NCBI GenBank assembly: GCA_002457435.1
Contig: NTLA01000016.1
Location: 1 to 43,594 of the forward strand
Direction of reading: 5' to 3'
Length of the DNA stretch: 43,594 nt
DNA from: Acidimicrobiales bacterium MED-G01
Lineage (GTDB): Bacteria > Actinomycetota > Acidimicrobiia > Acidimicrobiales > Poriferisodalaceae
A program made the position numbers and the translations under genes. Positions 33,731 to 42,961 of the stretch are shown piece after piece. The notes under the pieces were generated by a model. That model ran no database searches, was not told where the DNA came from, and saw nothing but the letters and a program-made list of their open reading frames with translations. How positions within the stretch are numbered: the stretch's first letter is position 1; every line of letters begins with the position of its first letter.

Positions 33731-34900
33731 GTGGATACAAAACTTCCGTTAGTTCAGGTTCCAATTGTTGACTACGGGGCCGATGAAAGCGACATGATCG
33801 CCTATCGAGAACGCGGCACGGCTCGCGCCTTCGAACTAGATAATCGAGGGCCAATCCGGTTTGGAGTTGACGGGCTTTTACATCCTGAAATTATGGACTC
33901 GTATAGTCGAAACGGCTTTTATGTCTTCACTGATGTTTTAGGAGATCAAGAACTCGAAGAAATCGAAGCTGATGTGGCAGCGATGCTTGAAAGATCACCT
34001 GTCAGTAAAGACGCGGAGGTCGACAAACACGGCAATCCAGCTTTAGGCGCAGGTCTTAAGGCCAGAAACATCAGCTGGGTTCGCCCTCTTTCAGACCCGC
34101 TAGGTGGAACTGATGCTTCTTACGGTCGTCATGAAGCAAAAATGAATGAGCCTGCTCCACCTGTCGAGGCACCAGATTATGTTGTTCAATTATTTCTAGG
34201 TTCACTTCAGTTTTCTGACGCATGTCTGCGCCTTTACGGGCACCCTGAACTGCTTAGAGTCGCTGAAGCGGTCAACGGGCCCGATTTCACACCCTTTAAC
34301 GAAGCTGTGTGGGTCAAACAGCCGGGCCTAGGTGGTTCAGTCGCTTGGCATCAAGATGGTTGGACTCATTGGGACAGTCCTGAACTAGATGACCACACTC
34401 ATGGATTCAATTTCATGGCCCAGCTATACGGTTGCGATGCAACAAACGGTCTCTGGGTTGTCCCAGGCTCAAACCGTATGGGGAAAGTCAACATAAAGAA
34501 AATGGTCGAGGAGGCTGGTTCAGATCGACTTCCTGAAGCTGTGCCGATGATTTGCGGTCCGGGAGATGTGGCCATGACAAGTCGCCAGGCGATTCATGGC
34601 TCTTTCGCCAACACCAGTTCAAAAGTCCGGGTGACCATTAACTTCGGATTTCATCGCCGATCCTCGGTTCTCGGCATACGAAGCGGGGGTGTACATAATC
34701 CCGTCTCTGAGTACAACGAGGAATACATCTTTGAACGCTCAAAGGCCATTGCCTGGGGAATCGATGCTCGTTCGCAGCATTTCCCGAACGAGGATCGCTA
34801 TGTTTACGAACCGTTCAGAGGCCTTGAAGAACAATTCATTTGGAGCGACGAAACAAAATCTTATTTGCGTGATTACAACTTGCGAGACATAGGGATCTGA
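33731..34900 (+). CDS. Phytanoyl-CoA dioxygenase family Fe(II)/2-oxoglutarate oxygenase
   Basis: 389-aa 2-oxoglutarate-dependent oxygenase. The iron triad is visible: H207 and D209 in WHQDGWTHW, and H289 in RQAIHGSFANTS; the Arg in KVRVTINFG about 10 residues later would bind 2-oxoglutarate. Length is above the ~290-330 typical of the family because of about 60 N-terminal residues and a C-terminal tail. It would hydroxylate an alpha- or side-chain carbon of a small molecule or acyl-CoA. GTG start with AGGGGG 4 nt upstream. The enoyl-CoA hydratase begins 1 nt after its stop, so a linked degradation step is likely. Confidence 0.9.
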   Translation: MDTKLPLVQVPIVDYGADESDMIAYRERGTARAFELDNRGPIRFGVDGLLHPEIMDSYSRNGFYVFTDVLGDQELEEIEADVAAMLERSPVSKDAEVDKHGNPALGAGLKARNISWVRPLSDPLGGTDASYGRHEAKMNEPAPPVEAPDYVVQLFLGSLQFSDACLRLYGHPELLRVAEAVNGPDFTPFNEAVWVKQPGLGGSVAWHQDGWTHWDSPELDDHTHGFNFMAQLYGCDATNGLWVVPGSNRMGKVNIKKMVEEAGSDRLPEAVPMICGPGDVAMTSRQAIHGSFANTSSKVRVTINFGFHRRSSVLGIRSGGVHNPVSEYNEEYIFERSKAIAWGIDARSQHFPNEDRYVYEPFRGLEEQFIWSDETKSYLRDYNLRDIGI

Positions 34901-34901
34901 T

Positions 34902-35708
34902 GTGAGCGTGCTCAAGTACCAACTGGAAGGGCACGTCGGGTTACTGACCCTGAACCGTCCTGAGTCTCGGAATTCACTGAATCCAGAACTCATAGTGAGG
35001 CTCGGGGAAACCTGGGAAGAGATCAAGGAAGACCCGAATGTTCGGGTTGTGGTAATTACAGGAGCAGGTGATTCGACTTTTTGTTCTGGCTTCGATCTGG
35101 GCACCACGATCCCGCTTATTACAGGAATCAAAGAGCCAGCAGATGATTTTGAGGAAGCAATAAAGGCCGATCGGGATCTGTTGCGGAGAGCAACTCTCGT
35201 TGGCCACGACATCGGCAAACCGATCATTGCTGCGGTCAACGGACACGCCATAGCTGGCGGCATGGAGTTATTGCTCGCTTGTGACCTTCGGGTGGTAGCT
35301 CAGGGAGTAAAGCTAGGTCTGTCTGAGGTTGCCTTAGGGCTCATTCCCGGTATGGGTGGTACTGCCTTACTGCGTCGACACCTGCCAGGTGCCTTGGCAA
35401 TGGAAATGCTGCTTTGCGCAAAGCCGATCATCAGTGATGATCTAGCCGGCTCAGGATTATTTAACCGCCTAGTCCCAACATCGGAGATTTTGCCTACGGC
35501 GTTAGAGATTGCTCAAACTGTCGCGTCGAATGCTCCATTGGCCGTTCAAGCAGCTCGGCAAGTCGTCCGACAGTCAGCTGATCTTGAGGAGTCGAAAGCT
35601 CTGCTCCTCGAAACTGAGATCGGACAAGCGTTGGCGCAAACCGAAGACGCTGCCGAAGGACCACTCGCCTTTATGGAGAAACGGCCTCCTGAGTTTCACG
35701 GACGCTAA
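34902..35708 (+). CDS. Enoyl-CoA hydratase/isomerase family protein
   Basis: 268-aa crotonase-fold protein. ITGAGDSTFCSGFDLG and NGHAIAGGMELLLACDLR give the oxyanion hole; LSEVALGLIPGMGGTALL carries one of the two Glu expected for hydratases. The second hydratase Glu region is less clear by eye, so isomerase or another crotonase chemistry is possible. GTG start 1 nt after the dioxygenase stop, so translation is coupled. It probably handles the acyl-CoA produced in the same pathway. Confidence 0.92.
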   Translation: MSVLKYQLEGHVGLLTLNRPESRNSLNPELIVRLGETWEEIKEDPNVRVVVITGAGDSTFCSGFDLGTTIPLITGIKEPADDFEEAIKADRDLLRRATLVGHDIGKPIIAAVNGHAIAGGMELLLACDLRVVAQGVKLGLSEVALGLIPGMGGTALLRRHLPGALAMEMLLCAKPIISDDLAGSGLFNRLVPTSEILPTALEIAQTVASNAPLAVQAARQVVRQSADLEESKALLLETEIGQALAQTEDAAEGPLAFMEKRPPEFHGR

Positions 35709-35788
35709 TTGTCAACCGGTCGGCAACCACACCGATTGGCAGCATCTGCTGACTACTGTCCACTGACCATCTGGGTTTGAAATCCCAT

Positions 35789-36175
35789 TTAGCTGATCTC
35801 GGGCAATTCGAGAATGTGAGCTTCTTCCACGCAGGTCTTTCGGTAACGAAACATCTCCTTCGCCCCATCTGCGTTAGGCAAGTCGAGAAACGCTTTATGG
35901 CTCGGGTACCACACAGCTAGCAATTCGTGAAAACCTTCAAGGTTGCCAACAACGGACCCCTGAACTTCCGCTCGCCATAGAACAGAACCGCCGATTGCTT
36001 CGACGGAATGGGTTATGGCCTCCATATATGAGATGTAGCTTTGCCCGGCTGGGAAGTTAACTTCGGGACGATACCGGTTGATGTTCAACATCACTAACGG
36101 CTTATCCTCCGACGCTTCAGCTAACTTTTTCAGTCTTGCAATCTGTTGTTTCGTGGAGGTGTTGTCGCGGTCCAT
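35789..36175 (-). CDS. DUF1330-like small protein
   Basis: 128-aa protein with the pattern of DUF1330/dimeric alpha-beta barrel proteins: KPLVMLNINRYRPE at the first strand, a central GSVLWRAEVQGSVVG, and WYPSHKAFLDL near the C-terminus. These proteins usually dimerise and may bind small aromatics or act in degradation pathways; no catalytic residues can be named. Convergent with the enoyl-CoA hydratase and divergent from the thioesterase. TAGCGT stands 6 nt before the ATG, suggesting a leaderless transcript. Confidence 0.72.
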   Translation of the reverse strand: MDRDNTSTKQQIARLKKLAEASEDKPLVMLNINRYRPEVNFPAGQSYISYMEAITHSVEAIGGSVLWRAEVQGSVVGNLEGFHELLAVWYPSHKAFLDLPNADGAKEMFRYRKTCVEEAHILELPEIS

Positions 36176-36181
36176 GGCCGC

Positions 36182-36187
36182 ACGCTA
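36182..36187 (-). promoter_or_regulatory. -10 hexamer TAGCGT of the DUF1330-like gene
   Basis: TAGCGT on the minus strand 6 nt before ATG 36175; no ribosome binding site seen. Confidence 0.45.
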
Positions 36188-36262
36188 CTGCGAACAAACC
36201 AGTTCTGAGAGCAACGGCACCTACGCTTGAGAGATATCTGTTTAAGGAAAAGGCACAGTGCG

Positions 36263-37054
36263 ATGACACCTTTGGAATACTTTGGCGCTTCTTTCCACGA
36301 TGATGCGTGGCACCTCCAATTACCCACTGACATTCACGGTGCCTTCGGAGGGGTTACTGGAGGAGCTTTAGCCGCCGCTTCTATTGCACTGGGGCGAACA
36401 GTCGAACCTGGACGTGTTACAGCGGGCATCGATATTCATTTCCTCCGCGGTTTATCAACCCCCCAAGCAACAGTTCAAGTGACAACCCTGTCGTCTGGTC
36501 GAAGCCTCACAATTCTTCGAGTCGAATTCAGCGATGCGTCCGGAAAACCGACAACTGAAGCACGCGTTGCCTTCGCCGCCCCAGAAACCCTGCGAACCGA
36601 CATCGAGGCAACTAACCATGACGACGGGCTTTTAGGACCGCCATCATCAGACTTGTCGGCAAGCGCTAAACCTTGGCGCAAACCAGAGGGCGTTGAAGTT
36701 CCCATCATCGATACCGCTCAACCAAGGGCTGCTCGCGTCGGCGGCTCGATTGCAACCCTCATCACGATTCCGTGGGACGTAGCTGACGACGGCAGCGAAG
36801 GCTCATGCCTAGCAGCTGACCTTTCAGTCGGCCCTCCTGTCGATGCGGCTATCCCCAAGGGCACCTGGGTTCCGCACCCCAACCCTGATTTATCGCTTCG
36901 ATTTTGCGGACCTGTGACTGATGACAGTCTCGTTGCTATCGCGATATGTCGCGAAATTTCTGGGGGACTTGCGTCTGTTGAAACAGAAGTCTGGCAAGAG
37001 CAGTCCCTAGTGGCCAAAGGAATCTCAACAAGTCTGTTGTTAGCTAAATCCTGA
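36263..37054 (+). CDS. Acyl-CoA thioesterase (double hot-dog, TesB-like)
   Basis: 263-aa double hot-dog protein. The first half has GAFGGVTGGALAAASIALGRTVEPGR and IDIHFLRGLSTPQATVQVTTLSSGRS, the typical acyl-CoA thioesterase II-like helix and strands; the second half repeats the pattern with PDLSLRFCGPVTDDS. It would hydrolyse acyl-CoA to free acid and CoA. The open frame extends to 36227, but homology starts near ATG 36263, with AAGGAAAAGG upstream. It is followed by the LLM monooxygenase in the same direction (87-nt gap). Confidence 0.82.
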   Translation: MTPLEYFGASFHDDAWHLQLPTDIHGAFGGVTGGALAAASIALGRTVEPGRVTAGIDIHFLRGLSTPQATVQVTTLSSGRSLTILRVEFSDASGKPTTEARVAFAAPETLRTDIEATNHDDGLLGPPSSDLSASAKPWRKPEGVEVPIIDTAQPRAARVGGSIATLITIPWDVADDGSEGSCLAADLSVGPPVDAAIPKGTWVPHPNPDLSLRFCGPVTDDSLVAIAICREISGGLASVETEVWQEQSLVAKGISTSLLLAKS

Positions 37055-37141
37055 AGCTCGACTACTGAGTCAATCATTAGACACCTGAATGCCTTAGGAT
37101 CGAGCTTGTAGTGTCGTGGAGGCTTCAGAGGAGGACCCGCT

Positions 37142-38353
37142 ATGAAGTTCGGGATGTTGTACGAGTTGCAACTACCAAAACCTTGGGACGAAGAAGCAGA
37201 GTTGCGTCTCATTGAAGAAGCAACCGAGCAGATCGTTTTAGCTGACAAGATTGGTATCGATCATGCGTGGGCAGTGGAGCATCATTTCCTTGAGGAATAT
37301 TCCCACTGCTCTGCTTCGGACGTGTTTCTTGCGTCTCTAGCAGCGAAAACCGAGCGCATCCGAATTGGCTTAGGCATTCGACAAGTAATTCCGAATTACA
37401 ACCATCCATCTCGCACCGCCGAAACAGTCGCAATGCTGGACCTGATATCAAGAGGACGGGTCGAATTCGGTATCGGAGAAGGAGCAACTCGCCTAGAGCT
37501 TCGAGGCTATGAAATCAACGCCAAACGCAAGCGAGAACTCTCCCTAGAGGCCGCCGAGCAAGTGGCAAACATGATGGTGATGGAACCCTATCCGGGTTTC
37601 GAGGGCGAAGGTTTCTCAATGCCGTGTCGCAACGTTGTGCCCAAACCGATGCAAAAGCCTCATCCTCCTATGTGGATCGCGTGCACGAACCGGTCCACTA
37701 TTGAGGTCGCAGCTCGAAACGGTTTAGGGGCACTCGCATTTAGTTTCGTTGACCCCGATGAAGCGACAACCTGGGCGAACACCTACTACGACATCATCAA
37801 AAGCGAAGAATGCGTGCCACTGGGGCACACCGTGAACGCCAATTTGGCGATGGTGGCCGGCTTTAGCCTCCACAAGGATGCTCAGGAAGCAATGCGTCGC
37901 GGTATCGACGGCTTCCAGTTCTTTAGGTACGCAGTTAATGCCCTTGTGGCCAACGAAACGCGGCCAGGTCGCAGCAACCTATGGGGAGAGTACGAAGAGC
38001 TCAGAGGACCTGACTTGCCGACTATCGGTGCCCCCGGTATCGGAACTCCTGAGGACTACACAGCTTTAGTGAAGCAATTCGAGTCAGCTGGTGTTGATCA
38101 GGTGATCTTCTTGCAGCAAGGTGGCAAGAATCGGCATCAAGACATTTGCGAAAGTCTTGAACTGTTCGGCGAAGAGGTTCTTCCTCATTTTGCTCCTCAT
38201 AGGGATCAACGCGTCGCAGACAAGGACGCCGAACTGGCTCCCTTCATCGAAGCTGCGCTCGAGAGAAAGCAGTGGATGGCCCCACTCGGTGATGACGAAA
38301 TTCCTATTGTCCCGCCATCTCAGGCACGAGAGTCGTTCTACGTAAAGTCTTGA
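37142..38353 (+). CDS. LLM-class flavin-dependent monooxygenase (luciferase-like)
   Basis: 403-aa luciferase-like TIM barrel, of the alkanal-monooxygenase type rather than the Mer-like F420 type of the other LLM protein in the window. MKFGMLYELQLPKPW, DHAWAVEHHFLEEYSHCSASDVFLA and RIRIGLGIRQVIPNYNHPSRTAE are characteristic. It would use reduced flavin and O2 to oxidise a small organic molecule; the partner reductase is not in the window. GAGGAGG lies about 7 nt before the ATG, one of the strongest ribosome binding sites here. The C-terminal ~50 residues are a tail beyond the barrel. Confidence 0.88.
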   Translation: MKFGMLYELQLPKPWDEEAELRLIEEATEQIVLADKIGIDHAWAVEHHFLEEYSHCSASDVFLASLAAKTERIRIGLGIRQVIPNYNHPSRTAETVAMLDLISRGRVEFGIGEGATRLELRGYEINAKRKRELSLEAAEQVANMMVMEPYPGFEGEGFSMPCRNVVPKPMQKPHPPMWIACTNRSTIEVAARNGLGALAFSFVDPDEATTWANTYYDIIKSEECVPLGHTVNANLAMVAGFSLHKDAQEAMRRGIDGFQFFRYAVNALVANETRPGRSNLWGEYEELRGPDLPTIGAPGIGTPEDYTALVKQFESAGVDQVIFLQQGGKNRHQDICESLELFGEEVLPHFAPHRDQRVADKDAELAPFIEAALERKQWMAPLGDDEIPIVPPSQARESFYVKS

Positions 38354-38356
38354 TAA

Positions 38357-39301
38357 CTAGTCGGATTTCAGCATCTTCGAGAGAAAACTGTTGATATCGG
38401 ACCGGGCCTGTTTCGCGACCGCGGTTTGAGCTGCGAAACCGTCAAATCCGTGCGGAGCGCCGGGGTAAACGTGAAGCTCTACAGGCACACCAGCATGATT
38501 GAGTCTTTTCGCATATTCGATGTCTTCGTCCGCGAATCCGTCAAGGCTTCCCGTCATGACGAAAGCAGGCGGCAGATTACTTAGGTCGGCCTCCCTCGCC
38601 GGGGCGGCATGGCTGGGAACGGCATCGGTTCCGAACAATTCACCAAGGTAGGAACTCCACCCGAAATAATTTGATTCCGGGTCCCATATCGGGACCTGCC
38701 ATCCAGCGGTTGTGGTGGCTCTGGTGTCATCAATCATTGGATAAATGAGGAGCTGATAGTCAATCTCGAATTCACCCCGGTCACGAACGAGCAAGGCAAG
38801 CGCAGCTGCCATGCCGCCGCCCGCACTGGGACCCCCGATGCCAATTCGGTTCACGTCGACCCCGACTGACTCCCCGTGTTCTTTCAACCACTTCAGTCCT
38901 GCATAGGAATCCTCAAGACCACTTGGATAGGGATGCTCAGGAGCCAAGCGGTACTGCACAACTGCTCCCACGAGACCGAAACGTGGACACCACCGGTCGA
39001 AACGATCATCGTCTTGTTCAGGGCTACCCAATACGTACCCGCCGCCATGAGTCCAGTACAGCGCCGGTTTCAATTCTTCAGAGTTCTTGGTGTTATGGAC
39101 CCTGACTCGTACTTCATCACCGTTAGGTCCCGGAACAAAGTGGTCGACGCGTTCGACCTCGTCAGAAAGCTTGACTCCTTCATTGCGCAGAAGCCGCGAG
39201 CTACGCGCTTTGTGGAGTGTCTCAGAATTGACGGTTCCCAGGGTGGGTTGGGCTTCGAGAGCCCTCTCCACCTCTGGGTCATAATATGGTTGCGAAGTCA
39301 T
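38357..39301 (-). CDS. HSL-family esterase (alpha/beta hydrolase)
   Basis: 314-aa hormone-sensitive-lipase family esterase. HGGGYVLG is the oxyanion motif, GGPSAGGGMA the nucleophile elbow, GSLDGFADED supplies the acid, and YPGAPHGFDGF the catalytic His. It hydrolyses short-chain esters or lactones. I take ATG 39301, since TACGGT stands 7 nt upstream; a TTG at 39340 would add 13 residues and abut the methyltransferase stop. Convergent with the LLM gene by 3 nt. Its place after the methyltransferase suggests one small-molecule pathway, unproven. Confidence 0.9.
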   Translation of the reverse strand: MTSQPYYDPEVERALEAQPTLGTVNSETLHKARSSRLLRNEGVKLSDEVERVDHFVPGPNGDEVRVRVHNTKNSEELKPALYWTHGGGYVLGSPEQDDDRFDRWCPRFGLVGAVVQYRLAPEHPYPSGLEDSYAGLKWLKEHGESVGVDVNRIGIGGPSAGGGMAAALALLVRDRGEFEIDYQLLIYPMIDDTRATTTAGWQVPIWDPESNYFGWSSYLGELFGTDAVPSHAAPAREADLSNLPPAFVMTGSLDGFADEDIEYAKRLNHAGVPVELHVYPGAPHGFDGFAAQTAVAKQARSDINSFLSKMLKSD

Positions 39302-39308
39302 ACGTGGC

Positions 39309-39314
39309 ACCGTA
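39309..39314 (-). promoter_or_regulatory. -10 hexamer TACGGT of the esterase gene
   Basis: TACGGT on the minus strand exactly 7 nt before ATG 39301; it decides the start. Confidence 0.5.
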
Positions 39315-39340
39315 GAGCAAGCTGAAGCGACTTCGCTCAA

Positions 39341-40399
39341 CTATGCGAATGCTTCATACACGATGTTGGTTGGAGTTTCTGAAATACGCTGAAAGTTGCC
39401 GTATCCAGCCTCATCAAAGACTGCTCGCATTCCAGGTTCGCCTGCTTGGGCTCCCATTCCTCGGCCTACTTCCTGGGACAAAGAACAAGGCGTGCAAAAG
39501 AAACTGGAGAAGCCGTAGAAGGCGCCTCCTAGACCTGCATGGTTCTCCTGTCGTGAATCAAAAGCAAACGGCTCTATGAGCATGACCGAGCCATTCTCTC
39601 CTAACTGAGATTTCGCGTGCGTGGCAATTCCAACGGGGTCTCCCATGTCATGCATGCAATCGAAAAAGCAGACTAGGTCGTAACTTCCTTGGTAACTGGT
39701 GGCGCTTTCCACCTCAAAGCGAACATTAGAAAGGCCTTGCTCCTCGGCAGCGGCCTTAGCCATCTCAATAGATGGCCCATGGAAATCAATTCCAACAAAT
39801 GTGCTCTCAGGAAACGCCGCGGCCATAGTCAACGTAGATAGGCCAGCGCCGCATCCCACATCAGCAACAACAGCGCCGCTTTTGATTCTCTCTTCGCCAC
39901 CCTCTAGGGCCGGAATAAACTCCTGCACCAAGTGGTGTTCATAGCACGGCCGAAAGAACTCAAGGGTCCCATCGAACAGGCACGGGTGATGATCGCCCCA
40001 AGGCACTCCACCATCGCCGCGAAAGGCAGCTTCGACTTGGTCTAACCCCACATACATAGCCCGAACCGCGCCCAGGCCACCGGCTAACCAAGCCGGCGAG
40101 TGCTGTTCTGCCATAACCATTGCTCCCGCATCGCTCAGTGCGTATGTGTCGACTTCCGCGTCGTATGTCAGCACTCCCGCCGAAGCCTGTTGATCAAGTA
40201 GCTCTCGGGTCAATCGCTCATTGGTTCCAGCTGCCTGGGATAGATCGCCGGCACTCATTCCTCCACTTCCAGCTAAATGGCCGTAAAAGCCGAGTTTGTG
40301 AGCCAAGTCGCTACAAATAACAGTGGCCGCACCAACCATGTGACCCAACATGTTGCCTGCGTACTCCTGGATTTCTTCCATATTCATGTCTGTTGACAC
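39341..40399 (-). CDS. SAM-dependent methyltransferase with winged-helix N-domain
   Basis: 352-aa class I methyltransferase, similar in layout to mycobacterial Rv2258c. The N-terminal ~100 residues form a winged-helix/dimerisation region (GDLSQAAGTNERLTRELLDQ). The SAM site follows: VADVGCGAGLSTLTM (motif I), then VGIDFHGPSIEMA and DLVCFFDCMHDMGDP. Despite the helix-turn-helix look it is an enzyme family. The start GTG 40399 is chosen because GGAAGG lies 8 nt upstream; GTG 40408 would overlap that site. The substrate may be a small phenolic, hydroxy-acid or lipid and cannot be read from sequence. Confidence 0.88.
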   Translation of the reverse strand: MSTDMNMEEIQEYAGNMLGHMVGAATVICSDLAHKLGFYGHLAGSGGMSAGDLSQAAGTNERLTRELLDQQASAGVLTYDAEVDTYALSDAGAMVMAEQHSPAWLAGGLGAVRAMYVGLDQVEAAFRGDGGVPWGDHHPCLFDGTLEFFRPCYEHHLVQEFIPALEGGEERIKSGAVVADVGCGAGLSTLTMAAAFPESTFVGIDFHGPSIEMAKAAAEEQGLSNVRFEVESATSYQGSYDLVCFFDCMHDMGDPVGIATHAKSQLGENGSVMLIEPFAFDSRQENHAGLGGAFYGFSSFFCTPCSLSQEVGRGMGAQAGEPGMRAVFDEAGYGNFQRISETPTNIVYEAFA

Positions 40400-40577
40400 T
40401 TTCGTCACCTTCCAATGAGAATTTAAATTTTTCTGAGATCAATCATTCGATCTTTGCTGAACACTCAGTTAAGCCTAAAGCCGCTACTACATGCCGGAAA
40501 AACGATGCAGCAATCTGCGGCTCATCGCAATTTGGTCGCGGTCTAGCTTGTTGGACGCCCTACTAAAGGAGTTATCA

Positions 40578-41087
40578 ATGCTTGACGATTTGGGAGCAAT
40601 TGCACAAATAATTGAGGGTGCTCTTTTGCCCCTCTCACTTATTTATTTAGCCAGAGAAGCTCAACTAAACGTAAAGCTCACAAAAGCCCAATTCAGCCAT
40701 ACCCTCACTAACCGACTTTATGAGCGTTACCTGTCATCGACCCAGAACGAAGAATTTGTTTCGTTTCTGGCTAAAGACTTTTCGTCACAGAACCTCACAA
40801 ACGAAGACCAGTGGCGAGTCACGTTATGGACGAACACGATGCTGGTCGACTTATTCGATACCTACGAACAACAAGAAAATGGGTTAGCTACCCAAGACCA
40901 ACTAGATATGCGAGTGAACTTACTCAAGCTGGGACTGATGCAAAGCCCGGGAGCAAAGGCGGCCTGGTCACTATGGAAGCCCGCAAGAGACACTGAATTT
41001 GTTGACTGGTTCGAAACAGAAATCTACGGAGGTCCGTTGACCGAAGACTCGAACGATCACACCGCATCACTCAATATGAGGCGTTAG
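40578..41087 (+). CDS. Unknown protein with one N-terminal membrane segment
   Basis: 169-aa protein I do not recognise. A hydrophobic segment covers about residues 8-24 (IIEGALLPLSLIYLA), the rest is hydrophilic and mostly helical-looking, with several Trp residues (W82, W87 and others) in the last half. It would be a membrane-anchored protein with a cytoplasmic or external helical domain. ATG 40578 is supported by AAAGGAG 7 nt upstream; the open frame extends to 40491, but that part reads as noise. It is divergent from the methyltransferase and precedes the Rieske gene by 38 nt. It may resemble small membrane proteins of marine bacteria, but I cannot name a family. Confidence 0.6.
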   Translation: MLDDLGAIAQIIEGALLPLSLIYLAREAQLNVKLTKAQFSHTLTNRLYERYLSSTQNEEFVSFLAKDFSSQNLTNEDQWRVTLWTNTMLVDLFDTYEQQENGLATQDQLDMRVNLLKLGLMQSPGAKAAWSLWKPARDTEFVDWFETEIYGGPLTEDSNDHTASLNMRR

Positions 41088-41125
41088 TAGTTTACGCCTC
41101 ACTGATTACTGTCGAAAGCTAAGTT

Positions 41126-42508
41126 ATGAGCATGGAGGGGACTGCTAAAGGACGTGCACCCGGGCCTACCGTCCAAGAAGTCCTCCTCGATGATGCTATC
41201 GCTCCACCGGAGGTGCTCCTTCGCGAATACCCGCCAGAATTTAGCGACAATAAAGAGATAGCCGTAGACCGGTACCTCACTCAAGAGTGGCATGACTTAG
41301 AAGTTGAACATGTCTGGCGCAAGGTCTGGCAAATGGCCTGTCGGACAGAAGAATTGACAGCGGTCGGAGACCACATTGTTTACGAGATCGCCACCGAGTC
41401 AGTAATCGTCGTCCGAACCGGCGAAGGCCTCCACGACATCACTGCCTACATAAATTCGTGTCTTCACAGAGGGACCCAGTTGCGGAGCGAGGGTGGCAAC
41501 ATTCAGAGATTCAGATGTCCGTTTCATGGATTTACCTGGGATCTGCAAGGCAAGCTCGTACATATACCAAATAGTTGGGACTTCCCGGATATCAAACCCG
41601 ACGAGTTCTGTCTTCCAACTGCCCAGATTGCGTTCTGGGGCGGATTTGTTTTCATCAACCTTGACGATGAATGTGAGCCATTCGAAAGCTACATCGAAGT
41701 ACTCGACGATGAATTCCGAGACTTTCCTTTGGATAATCGCTGGAAAGCAGCTCACATAGAGAAGGTGATGCCCTGCAATTGGAAGCTGGCACTGGAAGCC
41801 TTCATCGAGAGTTACCACATTGGTGTCACCCACCCCCAGACAGCTGCGTACGTCGCCGACGCGAACACTCAATACGACATTTTTCCTGGCTCACGCCACG
41901 TCAACAGAATGATCACTCTGGAAGGAACACCAAGTCCCAACCTCGGAGATGTTCCAGCGGAGGAAACGATCCGCAAAATGCAACGTGATGTGCCTTTCCA
42001 CGGAGGCGACCCCATAGTTCCTCAAACAGGTGACCGAGTCCGAGATCTTCTCGCCGACCGCGCTAGAGAGAAACTTGGTGCGTCTTCTCAGGCTGATATG
42101 TCCATGCTCTCAACCTCTGAAGTGCTCGATGCCATCGAGTACTTCCTCTTCCCAAATCTTGTGCCTTGGGGAGGACAAGGTGTCCCGATCTGTTACCGCT
42201 TCAGACCCAACGGCAACGATCCACACACTTCGATCATGGAGATCATGTTGCTATTCGCGAAACCTGACGAAGGATCTCCGCCACCGCCCTCCCCCGTAAC
42301 GAAACTTGGTCTCCACGACTCCTGGAGCGAAGCCGAGGCGCTGGGAGGGGCAGGCATGGTGGTTGATCAGGACACCGACAATCTGATTCGAATTCAAAAA
42401 GGTTTACAAACCAACAAACGAGGAACGGTGACGTTGGCGGCTTACCAAGAAAGTCGTATCCGTCACTTTCACGAAACGCTCGACCATTACCTAACAGTCC
42501 CAAAGTAG
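41126..42508 (+). CDS. Rieske non-heme iron oxygenase alpha subunit
   Basis: 460-aa Rieske oxygenase. The [2Fe-2S] cluster is bound by C112-x-H114 (CLH) and C131-xx-H134 (CPFH). The mononuclear iron site is in NWKLALEAFIESYHIGVTH, with H231 and H236. The residue that bridges to the neighbouring Rieske centre is usually Asp; here the position is E228, as in the carnitine oxygenase CntA group. Full length. It would oxidise an aromatic, amine or steroid-like substrate with O2. ATG 41126 has only weak AAAG upstream; ATG 41132 is also possible. The NTF2-like gene starts 10 nt downstream and may encode a partner. Confidence 0.9.
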   Translation: MSMEGTAKGRAPGPTVQEVLLDDAIAPPEVLLREYPPEFSDNKEIAVDRYLTQEWHDLEVEHVWRKVWQMACRTEELTAVGDHIVYEIATESVIVVRTGEGLHDITAYINSCLHRGTQLRSEGGNIQRFRCPFHGFTWDLQGKLVHIPNSWDFPDIKPDEFCLPTAQIAFWGGFVFINLDDECEPFESYIEVLDDEFRDFPLDNRWKAAHIEKVMPCNWKLALEAFIESYHIGVTHPQTAAYVADANTQYDIFPGSRHVNRMITLEGTPSPNLGDVPAEETIRKMQRDVPFHGGDPIVPQTGDRVRDLLADRAREKLGASSQADMSMLSTSEVLDAIEYFLFPNLVPWGGQGVPICYRFRPNGNDPHTSIMEIMLLFAKPDEGSPPPPSPVTKLGLHDSWSEAEALGGAGMVVDQDTDNLIRIQKGLQTNKRGTVTLAAYQESRIRHFHETLDHYLTVPK

Positions 42509-42518
42509 CCTCCCGTTG

Positions 42519-42950
42519 ATGAACGAAATAGAGCCGATTAGACAGCTGGTTCACACCTATTGTGATCGAGTTTGCACCAATGATCAGAGGGGGTGGCTTG
42601 AACTTTGGACTAGCGACGGCCTATGGGATATCGGTCGTGGACCTGTGCGAGGCCACGAGGAGCTGCGGGCAGCAATGCAAAAATCGATGTCGCTCTTCGA
42701 AGCCGTAAATCAGCTGACCTTCAATGGGACCGCGACCATAACTGACGATACGGGTGAAGGCCGTTGGTACATGTGTGAGTTCGCGAAGGCTAAATCAGGT
42801 AAAGCATTGTTTTATCTTGCTCATTACGACGACACCTACCGAAGGGACAACGACGGTTGGAAATTTTCCAGCAGGAAGTTGACTTGGTTGTATCAGGGAC
42901 CACCAGATCTCAGTGGAGCTTTTGGACCCCCACCTGGCTACACCGTTTAG
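42519..42950 (+). CDS. NTF2/SnoaL-like protein
   Basis: 143-aa protein of the SnoaL/NTF2-like fold, recognised from IRQLVHTYCDRVCTNDQRGWLELWTSDG at the start, GHEELRAAM, and WKFSSRKLTWLYQGP near the end. In oxygenase operons such proteins are beta-subunit-like or act as isomerases/dehydratases on ring substrates. It lies 10 nt after the Rieske alpha subunit, strongly suggesting the same pathway, but a beta-subunit role is inference. ATG 42519 is used; a TTG just before it is open too. The C-terminus has a Pro/Gly-rich tail. Confidence 0.8.
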   Translation: MNEIEPIRQLVHTYCDRVCTNDQRGWLELWTSDGLWDIGRGPVRGHEELRAAMQKSMSLFEAVNQLTFNGTATITDDTGEGRWYMCEFAKAKSGKALFYLAHYDDTYRRDNDGWKFSSRKLTWLYQGPPDLSGAFGPPPGYTV

Positions 42951-42961
42951 GTATTTAATCG

